Source: Armatimonadota bacterium
GTDB taxonomy: Bacteria > Bacillota > Desulfotomaculia > Desulfotomaculales > Nap2-2B
Direction of reading: 5' to 3'
Length of the DNA: 64,000 bases
Assembly: GCA_023511535.1 (NCBI GenBank)
Contig: JAIMBK010000001.1
Location: 1-64,000, forward strand
The notes beneath the pieces are model-generated. The model worked only from the letters and a program-made list of their open reading frames with translations. It ran no database searches and had not been told where the DNA came from. Position 1 is the first letter of the stretch. The number at the start of each line of letters is the position of its first letter. Positions 40,266 through 48,561 of this stretch are shown in pieces. A program made the position numbers and the translations under genes.

Positions 40266-40841
40266 TTAAAGACCGTAGCGGATGTTCCAGACAGGCCCGC
40301 TTTTTTTGTCTCCCGCCGGATTTTCCGGAGCGTCCGGGCCATTCCGCGAAAAACTTTGCCGGATTCTTTCCTGATCTGGAAAAAATTTCTTTGTTTCTTT
40401 TTTCAGTCCATTTTCCGTTTTCCCTTCCCTTTCCGGCCTTTTTTGACGGCGGTCCGGATCGGCTGCCCTTCTTCCCGCGGAAGGAGGCGGTTGACCGGTA
40501 AAGGGCTTACTCATCTTTTCTTCCGGGGGAAGAATTTTTCCGGCGCCGGGCGGACGGCCCCCCGCGCAATTCACGCCGACGTTCAACGTCCCGCCCAGTT
40601 CCCGGATGCCCAGGGCGCCAAAGTTATTCTGCAGTTCGAGCCTGTCCACGGTGATCCGGTCGACGTAAACATATTCGATCACCAGGGGATTGTCCAGCCT
40701 GGTCAACTTTTGTTGAAGATCCGCAACCTCCTGCCCATACTGCTCCTGCATCTGCTGGATTTTCCGTTCTAATTCGCCAAACTGCTTTTTTAATTTTTCC
40801 AGCTTCGCCCCGGTTCCCCAAAAGGGAAAAACTATTCTCAT
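40266..40841 (-). CDS. GerPC-like spore germination/coat protein
   Basis: 191 residues starting directly after the Hsp20 stop. The N-terminus is a coiled coil (KLEKLKKQFGELERKIQQMQ). The centre reads IEYVYVDRITVDRLELQN and GGTLNVGV, which parallels the GerPC core (IEYKFDQLKVE...L.GTLNIGL). The C-terminal half is Pro/Arg/Lys-rich and disordered, unlike Bacillus GerPC. GerP proteins let germinants cross the coat. The GerPA/PF-like genes divergently transcribed next door strengthen the call. Confidence 0.65.
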   Translation of the reverse strand: MRIVFPFWGTGAKLEKLKKQFGELERKIQQMQEQYGQEVADLQQKLTRLDNPLVIEYVYVDRITVDRLELQNNFGALGIRELGGTLNVGVNCAGGRPPGAGKILPPEEKMSKPFTGQPPPSAGRRAADPDRRQKRPEREGKTENGLKKETKKFFPDQERIRQSFSRNGPDAPENPAGDKKSGPVWNIRYGL

Positions 40842-41306
40842 CTACTCATCCCCGTTGATGGGAATCGACCGTAAAGGGGCCTCGAACACCCGCGTCAGGC
40901 GGATTTCCAGCAAACCGTCGCGAAAACTGGCCCGGTAACCTGTTTTCCCAACCAGTTCGGGCAAACTGACGGACCGTTCAAAATTTCCCTTAAAGCGTTC
41001 CCCGCTGACCAGGCGAAAACCCTGGCCGGGTTCCTGAACAACCCCCTTAATCAGCAGGCGGTCGTCGGCAAGCTGGATCTGGATATCCTGTCTTTTGACG
41101 CCCGGCAGTTCCACCAGGACAACGATCTCTTTTTCCGTTTGATAAACGTCTACCCGGGGGAACTTTGGCGGGGGCGCCGCCAGGTTGGCCATTTGCTCTA
41201 AAAACCGGGCACCCTGCGGGCTGTTAAAAACGCTCGCCCAAAAATCCTGGCCGTACATTTTTTGAACCGCCCTGCTCCACTGGATAAATTTTTCCGGATC
41301 AAACAT
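40842..41306 (-). CDS. Hsp20/alpha-crystallin family protein
   Basis: 154 residues from ATG 41306 with GAGGTGAAAAT upstream. Alpha-crystallin core: VDVYQTEKEIVVLVELPGVK (about 51-70), IQIQLADDRLLIKG, and GLLEIRLTR near the end in place of GVLxIxxPK. The N-terminus has FIQWSRAVQKMYGQDFW. Some sporulation Hsp20 proteins (CotM, CotP) are coat components, and the GerP-like neighbours suggest the same here. Stop and start of the next gene are adjacent. Confidence 0.82.
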   Translation of the reverse strand: MFDPEKFIQWSRAVQKMYGQDFWASVFNSPQGARFLEQMANLAAPPPKFPRVDVYQTEKEIVVLVELPGVKRQDIQIQLADDRLLIKGVVQEPGQGFRLVSGERFKGNFERSVSLPELVGKTGYRASFRDGLLEIRLTRVFEAPLRSIPINGDE

Positions 41307-41390
41307 ATTTTCACCTCACTAATTGCCGTCCTGCCAACTATCATATACTGTACCAAAACGCACGGGGATCAAAGAAGAGGAGGTGAGAAA

Positions 41391-41648
41391 ATGCTCCCCA
41401 TAGTAATTAATATATTTTTTCTTAAAATAAATGTCATTCAAACCGGTTCTGCTCTAAATATCGGCGAAAATTACCTAGGGGAATGGAGCAGTGTCAGCAA
41501 AGTCAACTCCGGCACGGGATCACTTTATGGTGACCAAAGCATTCAGGATAGCCAGAACGTTTGTTTAGACGACTCGGATCTGTTCGATATGCCCGTCTTA
41601 AAAGAAACCAGCGGCAGTAATATCTCCGATTGTCTGCGGCGGGTATGA
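41391..41648 (+). CDS. GerPA/GerPF-like spore germination protein 1
   Basis: ATG 41391 follows GAGGAGGTGAG; 85 residues. The sequence has the GerPA/PF layout: short strand IVINIFFLKINV, GSALNIGE, SSVSKVNSGTGSLYGDQ and a tail with D/N residues (LDDSDLFDMP). Bacillus GerPA/PF carry the parallel I-KIN-V-G---FG--...S-S---AGSGS-N-GD pattern. CATATACTG at 41332-41340 upstream resembles a SigE/SigK -10. It is divergent from the Hsp20/GerPC-like pair. Confidence 0.65.
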   Translation: MLPIVINIFFLKINVIQTGSALNIGENYLGEWSSVSKVNSGTGSLYGDQSIQDSQNVCLDDSDLFDMPVLKETSGSNISDCLRRV

Positions 41649-41740
41649 TCCACTTAACAAAGAAGCCGTCAGGAGGACTCGCGTCCTTCGCAAAACAAAA
41701 TCTGCCTTAGCGCCTGGGAAACTTTGGGCCTGGTATTTTC

Positions 41741-41850
41741 TGAGTTACCCATGATGACTTGCATCCTCTCCTTAAAGAATGAAAATAATTATATAGCCAA
41801 AGTATTTACCCCTAATTCCTAACCCCTAACCCCTAATTCCTATTTTGTTA
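41741..41850 (+). repeat. Heptad/short-ORF leader element before the second GerP-like gene
   Basis: ATG 41751 opens a 23-codon ORF (M-M-T-C-I-L-S-L-K, then N-E-N-N-Y, ending F-T-P-N-S, stop 41820-41822). The heptads CCCTAAT, TCCTAAC, CCCTAAC, CCCTAAT, TCC follow, then TATTTTGTTAAGGAGG, the ribosome-binding site of the next gene. The orientation rule holds. The gap 41649-41863 holds nothing else. Confidence 0.7.
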
Positions 41851-41863
41851 AGGAGGAGATTTT

Positions 41864-42103
41864 ATGCCCGTGTTATTTTCCCCTTCCTTTATTAACCTGT
41901 TTGGATTTAAAGTGAATTTCATGGACCACAACAGCGTGATTAACCTGGGTCCTTCCTGCCAGTTCGACCTGAACACATTTACCAAAGGAAACACCGGCTC
42001 GGGCTCGACAAACGGTGACCTGCCGTTTTCCCCAGCCGTGCTGGACGTCATTTTTGACAATGATTTTGCCGATGCACAGGAAACAAAAATTAGTCTCGTA
42101 TAA
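41864..42103 (+). CDS. GerPA/GerPF-like spore germination protein 2
   Basis: 79 residues behind AAGGAGGAG. It has the same pattern as the first copy: INLFGFKVNFMDHNSVINLG, then TKGNTGSGSTNGD, which closely resembles the GerPF AGSGS-NTGD segment, then a D/N-rich C-terminus (VIFDNDFADAQE). With the neighbouring copy and the GerPC-like gene it makes a partial gerP set; gerPB/PD/PE-like genes are not recognised. Confidence 0.72.
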   Translation: MPVLFSPSFINLFGFKVNFMDHNSVINLGPSCQFDLNTFTKGNTGSGSTNGDLPFSPAVLDVIFDNDFADAQETKISLV

Positions 42104-42262
42104 ACCCGGATTCCTTTTTAAAAAAATCGGGCCCGCCCGAACAGCGGCCCGCCCGTAACAATTAACCCCCGGCTTAGAATCGTTTCGCGGAGTAACTTTT
42201 CTAATTTTTTCTTTATATACTGGATTAAAAGGATTAAAAACCTGCCGGAGGGAGGATAATCC

Positions 42263-42691
42263 ATGACCAGAGAACAGATAATCAACCTTTTAAATCTGGA
42301 CCTCTCCTGGGAATATGCGGCGATGATCCAGTACATCCAGCACGCCGCCATGCTTACCGGACCCGAGTATTTCGCCATCATCGACGAGGAACTGGAACAC
42401 GCCCAAAACGAACACGAGCACGCGGTGAGGATATCCGATCAGATTCAATACCTGGGCGGTGTGCCTACAGTAGTGGTGGCGGAAATTAAAACGTCCCTCG
42501 ACAACGTGGAGATGCTCAGACAAGACCTGCAGGCCGAGTACGACGCCCTGGCCAGGTATCTGCAGCGCATCGAGCAGCTGGAGGCGATGAAACTTTACGA
42601 CGTGGCCCAGGTCATCAGGGAAATTGCGCTGGTGGAGCAGGAGCACATTATTGATCTGGAGAAATCGCTGGGGATTCAAAAGGTGAAGTAA
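42263..42691 (+). CDS. Ferritin-like domain protein (bacterioferritin-type)
   Basis: 142 residues behind GGAGGAT. A four-helix ferritin-like bundle with di-iron ligands visible as E18 region (SWEYAAMIQYIQHA), EELEHAQNEHEHA, a central EYDALARYLQRI and the final IALVEQEHIIDLEK. It may store iron or act as a peroxide-detoxifying di-iron protein. The position next to coat-like genes suggests a spore or stress role. A strong terminator follows. Confidence 0.82.
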   Translation: MTREQIINLLNLDLSWEYAAMIQYIQHAAMLTGPEYFAIIDEELEHAQNEHEHAVRISDQIQYLGGVPTVVVAEIKTSLDNVEMLRQDLQAEYDALARYLQRIEQLEAMKLYDVAQVIREIALVEQEHIIDLEKSLGIQKVK

Positions 42692-42714
42692 GCATAAAAA
42701 GCAGGAAACGCGCG

Positions 42715-42740
42715 GCCCGGCCAAAAAAGCCGGGCTTTCC
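42715..42740 (+). terminator. Terminator of the ferritin-like gene
   Basis: GCCCGGC (42715-42721) and GCCGGGC (42729-42735) with a 7-nt A-rich loop, followed by TTTCCC. It directly abuts the stop of the convergent FmdB-like gene and may serve both. Confidence 0.65.
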
Positions 42741-43070
42741 CTAACCGCTCAGTTCTTCTTTGACCTTCTTTTTCGCCCTTTCCACGATTCCCTCAAACTC
42801 CGGGCCGGGGTCGTGGCCCAGCTCTTTTAACCGCTTTTTCGCCCAAAGCCCGATATTCCGGTCGTCCCGGTAGTAGTCCTCGCTCTGCGGACGGCTGGTG
42901 TCGATCCCGGCCAGGCGGTCGGCCTCGCTCTGGTGGTAGGCAAAGCGGGACATCAGGCGGGCCAGCGCACTGCTCCCGCAATGCGGACAGGCAACCTGCC
43001 GCTCCCCGGGAAAAACCAGGATCTCCACTTTCCTTCCGCAATCCGCGCAGCGGTATTCGTAAATCGGCAT
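42741..43070 (-). CDS. FmdB-family zinc ribbon protein
   Basis: ATG 43070 follows GAGGTGGG; 109 residues. The zinc ribbon MPIYEYRCADCGRKVEIL...CPHCGS gives two Cys pairs (residues 8 and 11, then 26 and 29). The rest is a charged helical tail. The family is a putative regulator type (FmdB) with unproven function. Upstream (43103-43126) there is a short AACGCAAAG tandem repeat. Confidence 0.8.
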   Translation of the reverse strand: MPIYEYRCADCGRKVEILVFPGERQVACPHCGSSALARLMSRFAYHQSEADRLAGIDTSRPQSEDYYRDDRNIGLWAKKRLKELGHDPGPEFEGIVERAKKKVKEELSG

Positions 43071-43202
43071 CTTTCCCACCTCTGCACTAAAGAGACTAAC
43101 TGCCAAAACGCAAAGAACGCAAAGTTTAAAATCAGCCCAACTCCTCAGCAACGGCAAACGAACGGCGGGTGAAAGCCTATTAGCGCCGGACTGGAAAATA
43201 AG

Positions 43203-43232
43203 TTGACGTTATCCGGCTATTTTTAATATAAT
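43203..43232 (+). promoter_or_regulatory. Sigma-A promoter of ileS
   Basis: TTGACG (43203-43208) and TATAAT (43227-43232) at 18-nt spacing. The leader is only about 55 nt, too short for a T-box riboswitch, and no T-box sequence was recognised. Confidence 0.7.
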
Positions 43233-43293
43233 ATAAAACGTTAATCCGCCGAAGACAAGTAGTTTTTTATTCCCAAAGCCAGAGGTGTTTTTT

Positions 43294-46125
43294 GTGGACT
43301 ATGCCAAAACTTTAAATTTGCCCCGGACCGATTTCCCCATGAAAGCCAATCTCCCCCAACGCGAACCCGAAATTTTAAAATTCTGGGATGAGATAGATGT
43401 TTACCGGCTGGTGCAGCAGAAAAACGCCGGGCGCCCGAAGTTCATCCTGCACGACGGGCCGCCGTACGCCAACGGTCACATCCACCTGGGGACCACGTTG
43501 AACAAAATTCTGAAAGACATCGTGGTCAAATACCATTCCATGGCCGGCTACGACGCCCCCTATGTGCCGGGGTGGGACACGCACGGCCTGCCCATCGAGC
43601 AGCAGGCAATCAAAAACCTGGGGATCAACCGCCATCAGGTGCACCCCGTGGAATTCCGGCAAAAGTGCAAGGAATACGCCTTAAAGTTTGTGGAGATTCA
43701 AAAAGAGGAGTTCAAGCGCCTGGGGGTGCGGGGGGACTGGGAGCACCCCTACCTTACCCTGATGCCGCACTTCGAGGCGGTGCAAATCGGCGTTTTCGGG
43801 GAAATGGCCAGGCGGGGATACATCTATAAAGGCTTAAAACCCGTCTACTGGTGTACCACCTGTGAAACCGCCCTGGCGGACGCGGAAGTGGAGTATCAGG
43901 ACAGGCAGTCCCCCTCCATTTACGTGAAATTTCCGGTGGCGGACGGACGTGGGGTTTTACCCGCCAGGGACACTTTCCTGGTGATCTGGACGACCACCCC
44001 CTGGACCCTGATCTCCAACGTGGCCATCTGCCTCCACCCGGATTTCCGGTACGTTCTGTTTGCCGCCGGCAAAGAAAAATATGTGGTCGCCGGGGAGTTG
44101 CTGCCCTCGTTTTTGGCGGCCGCCGGGCTGGCCGCCGGAGAAGTGCAGCGGGAATTTGCGGGCCGGGACTTGGAAGGCGTGGTCTGCCGGCACCCTTTCT
44201 ACGACCGTTCCTCTGTTGTCATCCTGGGCGAACACGTCACCCTGGAGGCGGGCACCGGGTGCGTGCATACCGCGCCGGGCCACGGCCACGAAGACTACCT
44301 GGTCGGCCGGCAGTACAACCTGCCCGTTCTTTCGCCGCTGGACAACTACGGAAAATTTACGGAAGAAGCGGGGAAATTCAGCGGCTTATTTTACGCGGAC
44401 GCCAACCGGGAAGTTATTAAGGAACTGGAAAACGACGGTTATTTAATCAAGAAGGGAACCATCGTCCACCAGTACCCGCACTGCTGGCGCTGCAAAGAGC
44501 CCGTCATTTTCCGGGCCACCGAGCAGTGGTTCGCCTCGGTCGAAGGTTTCCGCCAGGCCGCTTTAAACGCCATCCGCCAGGTGAAGTGGATTCCTCCGTG
44601 GGGCGAAGAGCGCATTTACAACATGGTGGCCAACCGCACCGACTGGTGCATTTCCCGCCAGCGGACCTGGGGCGTGCCCATCCCCATTTTTTACTGCGCG
44701 GCTTGCGGGAAGGAAATCATCAACGACCGGACCATCGCCCACCTGCAGGACCTGTTCCGCCGGCACGGCTCCGACATCTGGTTCGCCAGGGAAGCGGGCG
44801 GGCTCATCCCGCCCGGGCTCACCTGCCCGGAGTGCGGCGCCGCCGAATTCACCAAAGAAACGGACATCATGGACGTCTGGTTCGACAGCGGCACCAGCCA
44901 CCTGGGGGTGCTGGAACAGCCGGAGATCTGGCCGGAGCTGCGCTGGCCGGCCGATCTCTACCTGGAGGGCAGCGACCAGCACCGCGGCTGGTTCAACAGC
45001 TCCCTTTCCACGGCAGTGGCCGTGCGCGGTGCGGCCCCTTACCGGGCTGTGCTCACCCACGGCTTTGTAGTCGACGAGCAGGGGCGCAAAATGAGCAAGT
45101 CCCTGGGGAACGTCATCGATCCGATGAAAGTAATCAGGCAGCTGGGTGCCGATATCTTACGCCTGTGGGTCAGCTCTGCCGATTACCGCGGCGACCTGGC
45201 GCTCTCGGACAATATCCTCAAACAGTTGACCGAAGCCTACCGGAAAATCCGGAACACCGCCCGGTTTTTGCTGGGGAACCTGTACGATTTCGATCCGGCC
45301 AGGGATCAAATCGCCTACCGGCAGTTGCCGGAACTGGATCGCTGGGCGCTCCTGCGGCTGGCCCGGATGACCGGGCGGGTTCTGGCCGCCTATAAAAACT
45401 ACGACTACCACGTCGTCCAGCACGCCATTCACAACTTTTGCGTGGTGGACATGAGCGCCCTTTACCTGGACATGATCAAAGACCGGCTCTACACCGCGGC
45501 AACCAGGTCTTTGGAACGGCGCGCGGCGCAAACGGTGCTTTACCAGGTGCTCCACAACCTGGTGCGCCTGCTGGCGCCCGTGCTGGCCTTCACCAGCGAG
45601 GAGATCTGGCGCTGCGCCCCCAAAGAAGAGGGGGCCCCGGTAAGCGTGCAGTTGACCGACCTGCCGGAAGTAAACGAAGAGCACCTGGACACAGAACTGG
45701 AACAAAAGTGGGAGCGCCTGCTGGCGGTGCGCAGCGAGGTGACCCGGGCCCTGGAAGAGGCCAGGCGGGAAAAAACCATCGGCAACCCCCTGGAAGCGGC
45801 GGTGGCTTTATACGCCGGCGGCGAGCTTTACGACTTCCTCCAGCAGTCCCTGACTGAGCTGCCGGTATTTTTCATTGTTTCGGCGGTATCCCTGCACAGG
45901 TGGCAGGAAAAGCCGGACGCGGAAAACAGGCCCAACGGGGAAAAAGTGTTTCCTGCCCTGGAAATTTCCGAACTGGCGGTAGGCGTCCGGCGCGCGCCGG
46001 GCGAAAAATGTGTCCGGTGCTGGAAGTACAGCGAAGGGGTGGGCAAAAATGCTGAACACCCCGCCTTGTGCCCGCGCTGCGCCGAAGTGGTCAGGAACTG
46101 GAGGCCGGAAGCTGAAGAACATTAA
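43294..46125 (+). CDS. ileS: Isoleucyl-tRNA synthetase
   Basis: GTG 43294 lies 6 nt after AGAGGTG (an upstream in-frame GTG at 43285 is within it). About 943 residues. Class I signatures: [19 protein letters not shown] (HIGH) and [13 protein letters not shown] (KMSKS); the CP1 editing domain with WTTTPWTL and [11 protein letters not shown]; and the C-terminal zinc finger CVRCWKYS...CPRCAEVV. The usual length and domain order make this the bacterial type-A enzyme. Thirty-odd in-frame codons free of stops follow the TAA. Confidence 0.96.
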   Translation: MDYAKTLNLPRTDFPMKANLPQREPEILKFWDEIDVYRLVQQKNAGRPKFILHDGPPYANGHIHLGTTLNKILKDIVVKYHSMAGYDAPYVPGWDTHGLPIEQQAIKNLGINRHQVHPVEFRQKCKEYALKFVEIQKEEFKRLGVRGDWEHPYLTLMPHFEAVQIGVFGEMARRGYIYKGLKPVYWCTTCETALADAEVEYQDRQSPSIYVKFPVADGRGVLPARDTFLVIWTTTPWTLISNVAICLHPDFRYVLFAAGKEKYVVAGELLPSFLAAAGLAAGEVQREFAGRDLEGVVCRHPFYDRSSVVILGEHVTLEAGTGCVHTAPGHGHEDYLVGRQYNLPVLSPLDNYGKFTEEAGKFSGLFYADANREVIKELENDGYLIKKGTIVHQYPHCWRCKEPVIFRATEQWFASVEGFRQAALNAIRQVKWIPPWGEERIYNMVANRTDWCISRQRTWGVPIPIFYCAACGKEIINDRTIAHLQDLFRRHGSDIWFAREAGGLIPPGLTCPECGAAEFTKETDIMDVWFDSGTSHLGVLEQPEIWPELRWPADLYLEGSDQHRGWFNSSLSTAVAVRGAAPYRAVLTHGFVVDEQGRKMSKSLGNVIDPMKVIRQLGADILRLWVSSADYRGDLALSDNILKQLTEAYRKIRNTARFLLGNLYDFDPARDQIAYRQLPELDRWALLRLARMTGRVLAAYKNYDYHVVQHAIHNFCVVDMSALYLDMIKDRLYTAATRSLERRAAQTVLYQVLHNLVRLLAPVLAFTSEEIWRCAPKEEGAPVSVQLTDLPEVNEEHLDTELEQKWERLLAVRSEVTRALEEARREKTIGNPLEAAVALYAGGELYDFLQQSLTELPVFFIVSAVSLHRWQEKPDAENRPNGEKVFPALEISELAVGVRRAPGEKCVRCWKYSEGVGKNAEHPALCPRCAEVVRNWRPEAEEH

Positions 46126-46325
46126 ACCACAGAAAACATAGAGAATTTCCCGGATGGGGAATTAGAGATGGTGCAAGAGCTGGAGGAACTGGAAGAAGAG
46201 CTGGCCAGGAAAAAGGAGAGACAGGGAACATAAAAAATACCGCCGGCCGGCGAAGAAAAACTGAGCTCCCGGCGGAGGCGGACTTCTTTGGAATGTATCG
46301 AGAGAAAGGCCCATTGCAAAGGGCT

Positions 46326-46352
46326 AATAAGGGGGGGCAACACCCCCCTTAT
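46326..46352. terminator. Hairpin between convergent ileS and SDR genes
   Basis: AATAAGGGGGGG and CCCCCCTTATT pair across a CAACA loop. It lacks a clear T-run on either side but sits 35 nt from the SDR stop between convergent genes. The rest of 46126-46387 holds no gene apart from a possible 21-codon ORF at 46168-46233. Confidence 0.5.
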
Positions 46353-46387
46353 TTGAAACGTCATCAGGTAAGCGAAAAACGGCAGTT

Positions 46388-47155
46388 TTACCGCGGCGGC
46401 ATCCGCAGGGCGCCGTCGAGGCGGATGGTGGTACCGTTCAGCATCGGGTTTGTGACGATCTGCTCCACAAGCAGGGCGTACTCCTGCGGCCGGCCCAGGC
46501 GGGACGGGAAGGGAACCATGGCTCCCAGCGCCTCCCGGGCCTTTTCCGGCAGGCCGGCAAACATGGGGGTTTCAAAGATGCCGGGAGCAATGGTAACCAC
46601 CCGGATGCCCAGCGCCGCGAACTCCCTGGCGATGGGCAGGGTCAACCCTACCACGCCCCCCTTGGAAGCGCTGTACGCCGCCTGCCCGATCTGCCCCTCG
46701 TAGGCCGCCACCGAAGCAGTGTTGATGATTACCCCCCGCTCCCCGTCTTGATTGGGCTCGTTCCGGGCCATTTTTTCCGCCGCCAGGCGAATCACGTTAA
46801 ACGTGCCCACCAGGTTGACCTGGATCACCCGGTTGAAATTTTCCAGGGGCATGGGGCCCTTTTTGCCCAAAACCTTTTCGGCCACGCCAATCCCGGCACA
46901 GTTGACCACTATGTGAATGCCCCCGAAGGCTTCCACCACCCGGTTAACGGCATTTTGCACGCTTTCGCCGTCCACCACGTTGGTGTTCACAAAGATTACT
47001 CCCTCGCCCAACCCGGCAGCCAGCTTATTTCCGGCTTCTTCGGCCAGATCGAAAATCGCCGCTTTGCCGCCCAGCGCCACCAGGCGGCGAACCGTCGCCT
47101 CCCCCAGGCCCGACGCTCCGCCGGTTACTACCGCCACTGAACCTTTCACTTCCAT
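46388..47155 (-). CDS. Short-chain dehydrogenase, type-2 3-hydroxyacyl-CoA dehydrogenase-like
   Basis: ATG 47155 follows GGAGGGTGG; 255 residues. Classical [20 protein letters not shown] (NAD-binding GxxxGxG), VNCAGIG, the Ser in [10 protein letters not shown], and YSASKGG (Tyr-x-x-x-Lys). The [20 protein letters not shown] segment and the end sequence are typical of the HSD10-type 3-hydroxyacyl-CoA dehydrogenases that act in branched-chain or fatty-acid oxidation. An NAD preference is expected from the Asp in AIFDLAEE. Confidence 0.85.
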   Translation of the reverse strand: MEVKGSVAVVTGGASGLGEATVRRLVALGGKAAIFDLAEEAGNKLAAGLGEGVIFVNTNVVDGESVQNAVNRVVEAFGGIHIVVNCAGIGVAEKVLGKKGPMPLENFNRVIQVNLVGTFNVIRLAAEKMARNEPNQDGERGVIINTASVAAYEGQIGQAAYSASKGGVVGLTLPIAREFAALGIRVVTIAPGIFETPMFAGLPEKAREALGAMVPFPSRLGRPQEYALLVEQIVTNPMLNGTTIRLDGALRMPPR

Positions 47156-47187
47156 AATTATTCCACCCTCCCTGATTTTATTAATGA

Positions 47188-47469
47188 TCAGCGCTTTCTT
47201 TGTCCAAACAACCTTTTCGTCGTTGCCACAAGCCAGTTCCAGTGCAAACAGAGGTGAATCACTACCAGTACCGAAAAAATCACCGCCAGCCACTGGTGAA
47301 GATCAGTCCACGTGTGCCGCGTGAAAATAAATACCGATTCTCCTTCACGCCACCCCCCGCGACCGGCTCCCGGTAGAATAAGCCAGCGGACAAACCCGGA
47401 TATTGCCAGCCCCAGGCCGGCCAAAAAAAGCAATCACGCCAGCAAGTAATTAAGGATCAATTTAGTCAT
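47188..47469 (-). pseudogene. DUF4405-like membrane protein with in-frame TGA
   Basis: A good ribosome-binding site (GGAGG, 7 nt) precedes ATG 47469, which encodes MTKLILNYLLA and then TGA (47436-47434). The frame continues LLFLAGLGLAISGFVRWLIL, a loop, and [26 protein letters not shown], the usual DUF4405 pattern with His residues that may bind heme. Without the stop the protein would be about 92 residues with two to three membrane helices. A point mutation of Trp (TGG) to TGA or a sequencing error is likely. It overlaps the end of the DUF167 gene. Confidence 0.6.
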
Positions 47470-47774
47470 CTTCCAACCTCCTGTTGGTCGCTGAACAGTA
47501 GTTTCAGCACCTGCTCCCTGGTCAATCCAACCACCCGTACCTGTTTATTTCTTCCCTTGTGGCCGCCGACTATTTCCACGCCGGACTTCGGCACGTTAAG
47601 TATTTTCGCCAAAAGGGAGCGGCAGGCTTCGTTGGCCTCCCCTTCTACCGGCGGAGCAGTCACCCGGACGCGCAAAGCGCCTTCGAAAAAGCCGGCCAGT
47701 TCATTTTTAGCAGCCCTGGGCTGGACGCGCACCTTAAAAAGCACCGCCTTGCCCTCCTGACGTACGTCTAACAT
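47466..47774 (-). CDS. YggU/DUF167 family protein
   Basis: 102 residues. Family features: VRVQPRAAKNELAG, LRVRVTAPPVEGEANEA and the C-terminal IVGGHKGRNKQVRVVG. Structure is known for the family but the function is not. It overlaps the HEPN gene (47768) by 7 nt and the following membrane-protein gene by 4 nt. Confidence 0.82.
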   Translation of the reverse strand: MLDVRQEGKAVLFKVRVQPRAAKNELAGFFEGALRVRVTAPPVEGEANEACRSLLAKILNVPKSGVEIVGGHKGRNKQVRVVGLTREQVLKLLFSDQQEVGR

Positions 47775-48178
47775 AATTGTTCAGCCTTTAAATAAGTTTG
47801 CACAGCGCCTAAAAATTCACCGGCGCTCTGAAGTATCTCCCTGGCATCTTCTGGTTCAATTTCGGTCATTTCTCCGTAGTCTCCCTGCTGACGCAGTTCG
47901 AAAGCATAGTGAAGGGTTTTACTATGCTCTTTGGAAAATTTCCCGGTTTTCACAAAATGCAAGTCAAAAAGGGAAATAACTCCACTGTGTCTGGAGGAGC
48001 CTTTTCCAATGGTCAAGAGAAGAGCCAGTACGGCGTAAAACATGGCATAGTAAGCCCGGTTTACGATACTTCTTGGACTTCCCTGATGTTCGGCTAATTT
48101 GTTAGCATCCTCTAGTGATTCCTTTGCCTGGGTAAGCCGGTAATTAATCAGCGATGCTATATTTTCTTCGTGGTTCAC
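47768..48178 (-). CDS. HEPN-domain toxin
   Basis: 136 residues of mostly helix. The HEPN core is seen as SIVNRAYYAMFYAVLALL (with the R-x4-6-H-like catalytic region replaced by RAYYAMF) and a late FLGAVQTYLK. HEPN proteins are RNases or, paired with MNT, targets of nucleotidylation. It overlaps the MNT gene by 4 nt and follows it, the standard order. Confidence 0.83.
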   Translation of the reverse strand: MNHEENIASLINYRLTQAKESLEDANKLAEHQGSPRSIVNRAYYAMFYAVLALLLTIGKGSSRHSGVISLFDLHFVKTGKFSKEHSKTLHYAFELRQQGDYGEMTEIEPEDAREILQSAGEFLGAVQTYLKAEQLC

Positions 48179-48492
48179 ACCAGGATACCTTCTTTCTGAA
48201 TAACCTTATACAACGGTGAGGCTGAAAGGGGCCCCTTTTGAACAGCCTCCCGGGGAAACACGACCGGAGCAATGACTATATTGTGTTGAAAACCCACCTC
48301 CCAGGCAATCTCGCTGATCAATCGCCGTTCCCGGCGCGTTAAGGAGCCGACTTCCAGATAGACATCCAGATCAGAATCGTACCGGGCGTCACCCCTGACC
48401 CGGGAGCCGAAGACGCGCATTTCGTAAAGAGATATTCTCCCCTTAAGCTTCTTTTTTAACTTGCGGGCAACCGCCAGATCTTTTTTATTCAT
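48175..48492 (-). CDS. MNT-type nucleotidyltransferase antitoxin
   Basis: 105 residues with the minimal nucleotidyltransferase motif GSRVRGDARYDSDLDVYLEV (GSxxRG...DSDxD). MNT antitoxins modify the HEPN toxin (for example by AMP transfer to a Tyr). The module is inserted between the CoA-activase-type gene and the DUF167 gene. Confidence 0.85.
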   Translation of the reverse strand: MNKKDLAVARKLKKKLKGRISLYEMRVFGSRVRGDARYDSDLDVYLEVGSLTRRERRLISEIAWEVGFQHNIVIAPVVFPREAVQKGPLSASPLYKVIQKEGILV

Positions 48493-48561
48493 AACCCTCT
48501 CATTCCCAATCTCATAAAGGAATGCAAACAGGGATCTGTAGAGATACCTGTTTGCTGCTGC

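Noticed and set aside
43209..43293. T-box riboswitch before ileS
   Set aside because: The leader after the predicted promoter is too short and lacks the T-box and specifier-loop sequences.
47434..47436. Selenocysteine codon in the DUF4405-like gene
   Set aside because: The TGA is in a hydrophobic helix without a redox motif and no SECIS-like hairpin was recognised directly downstream.
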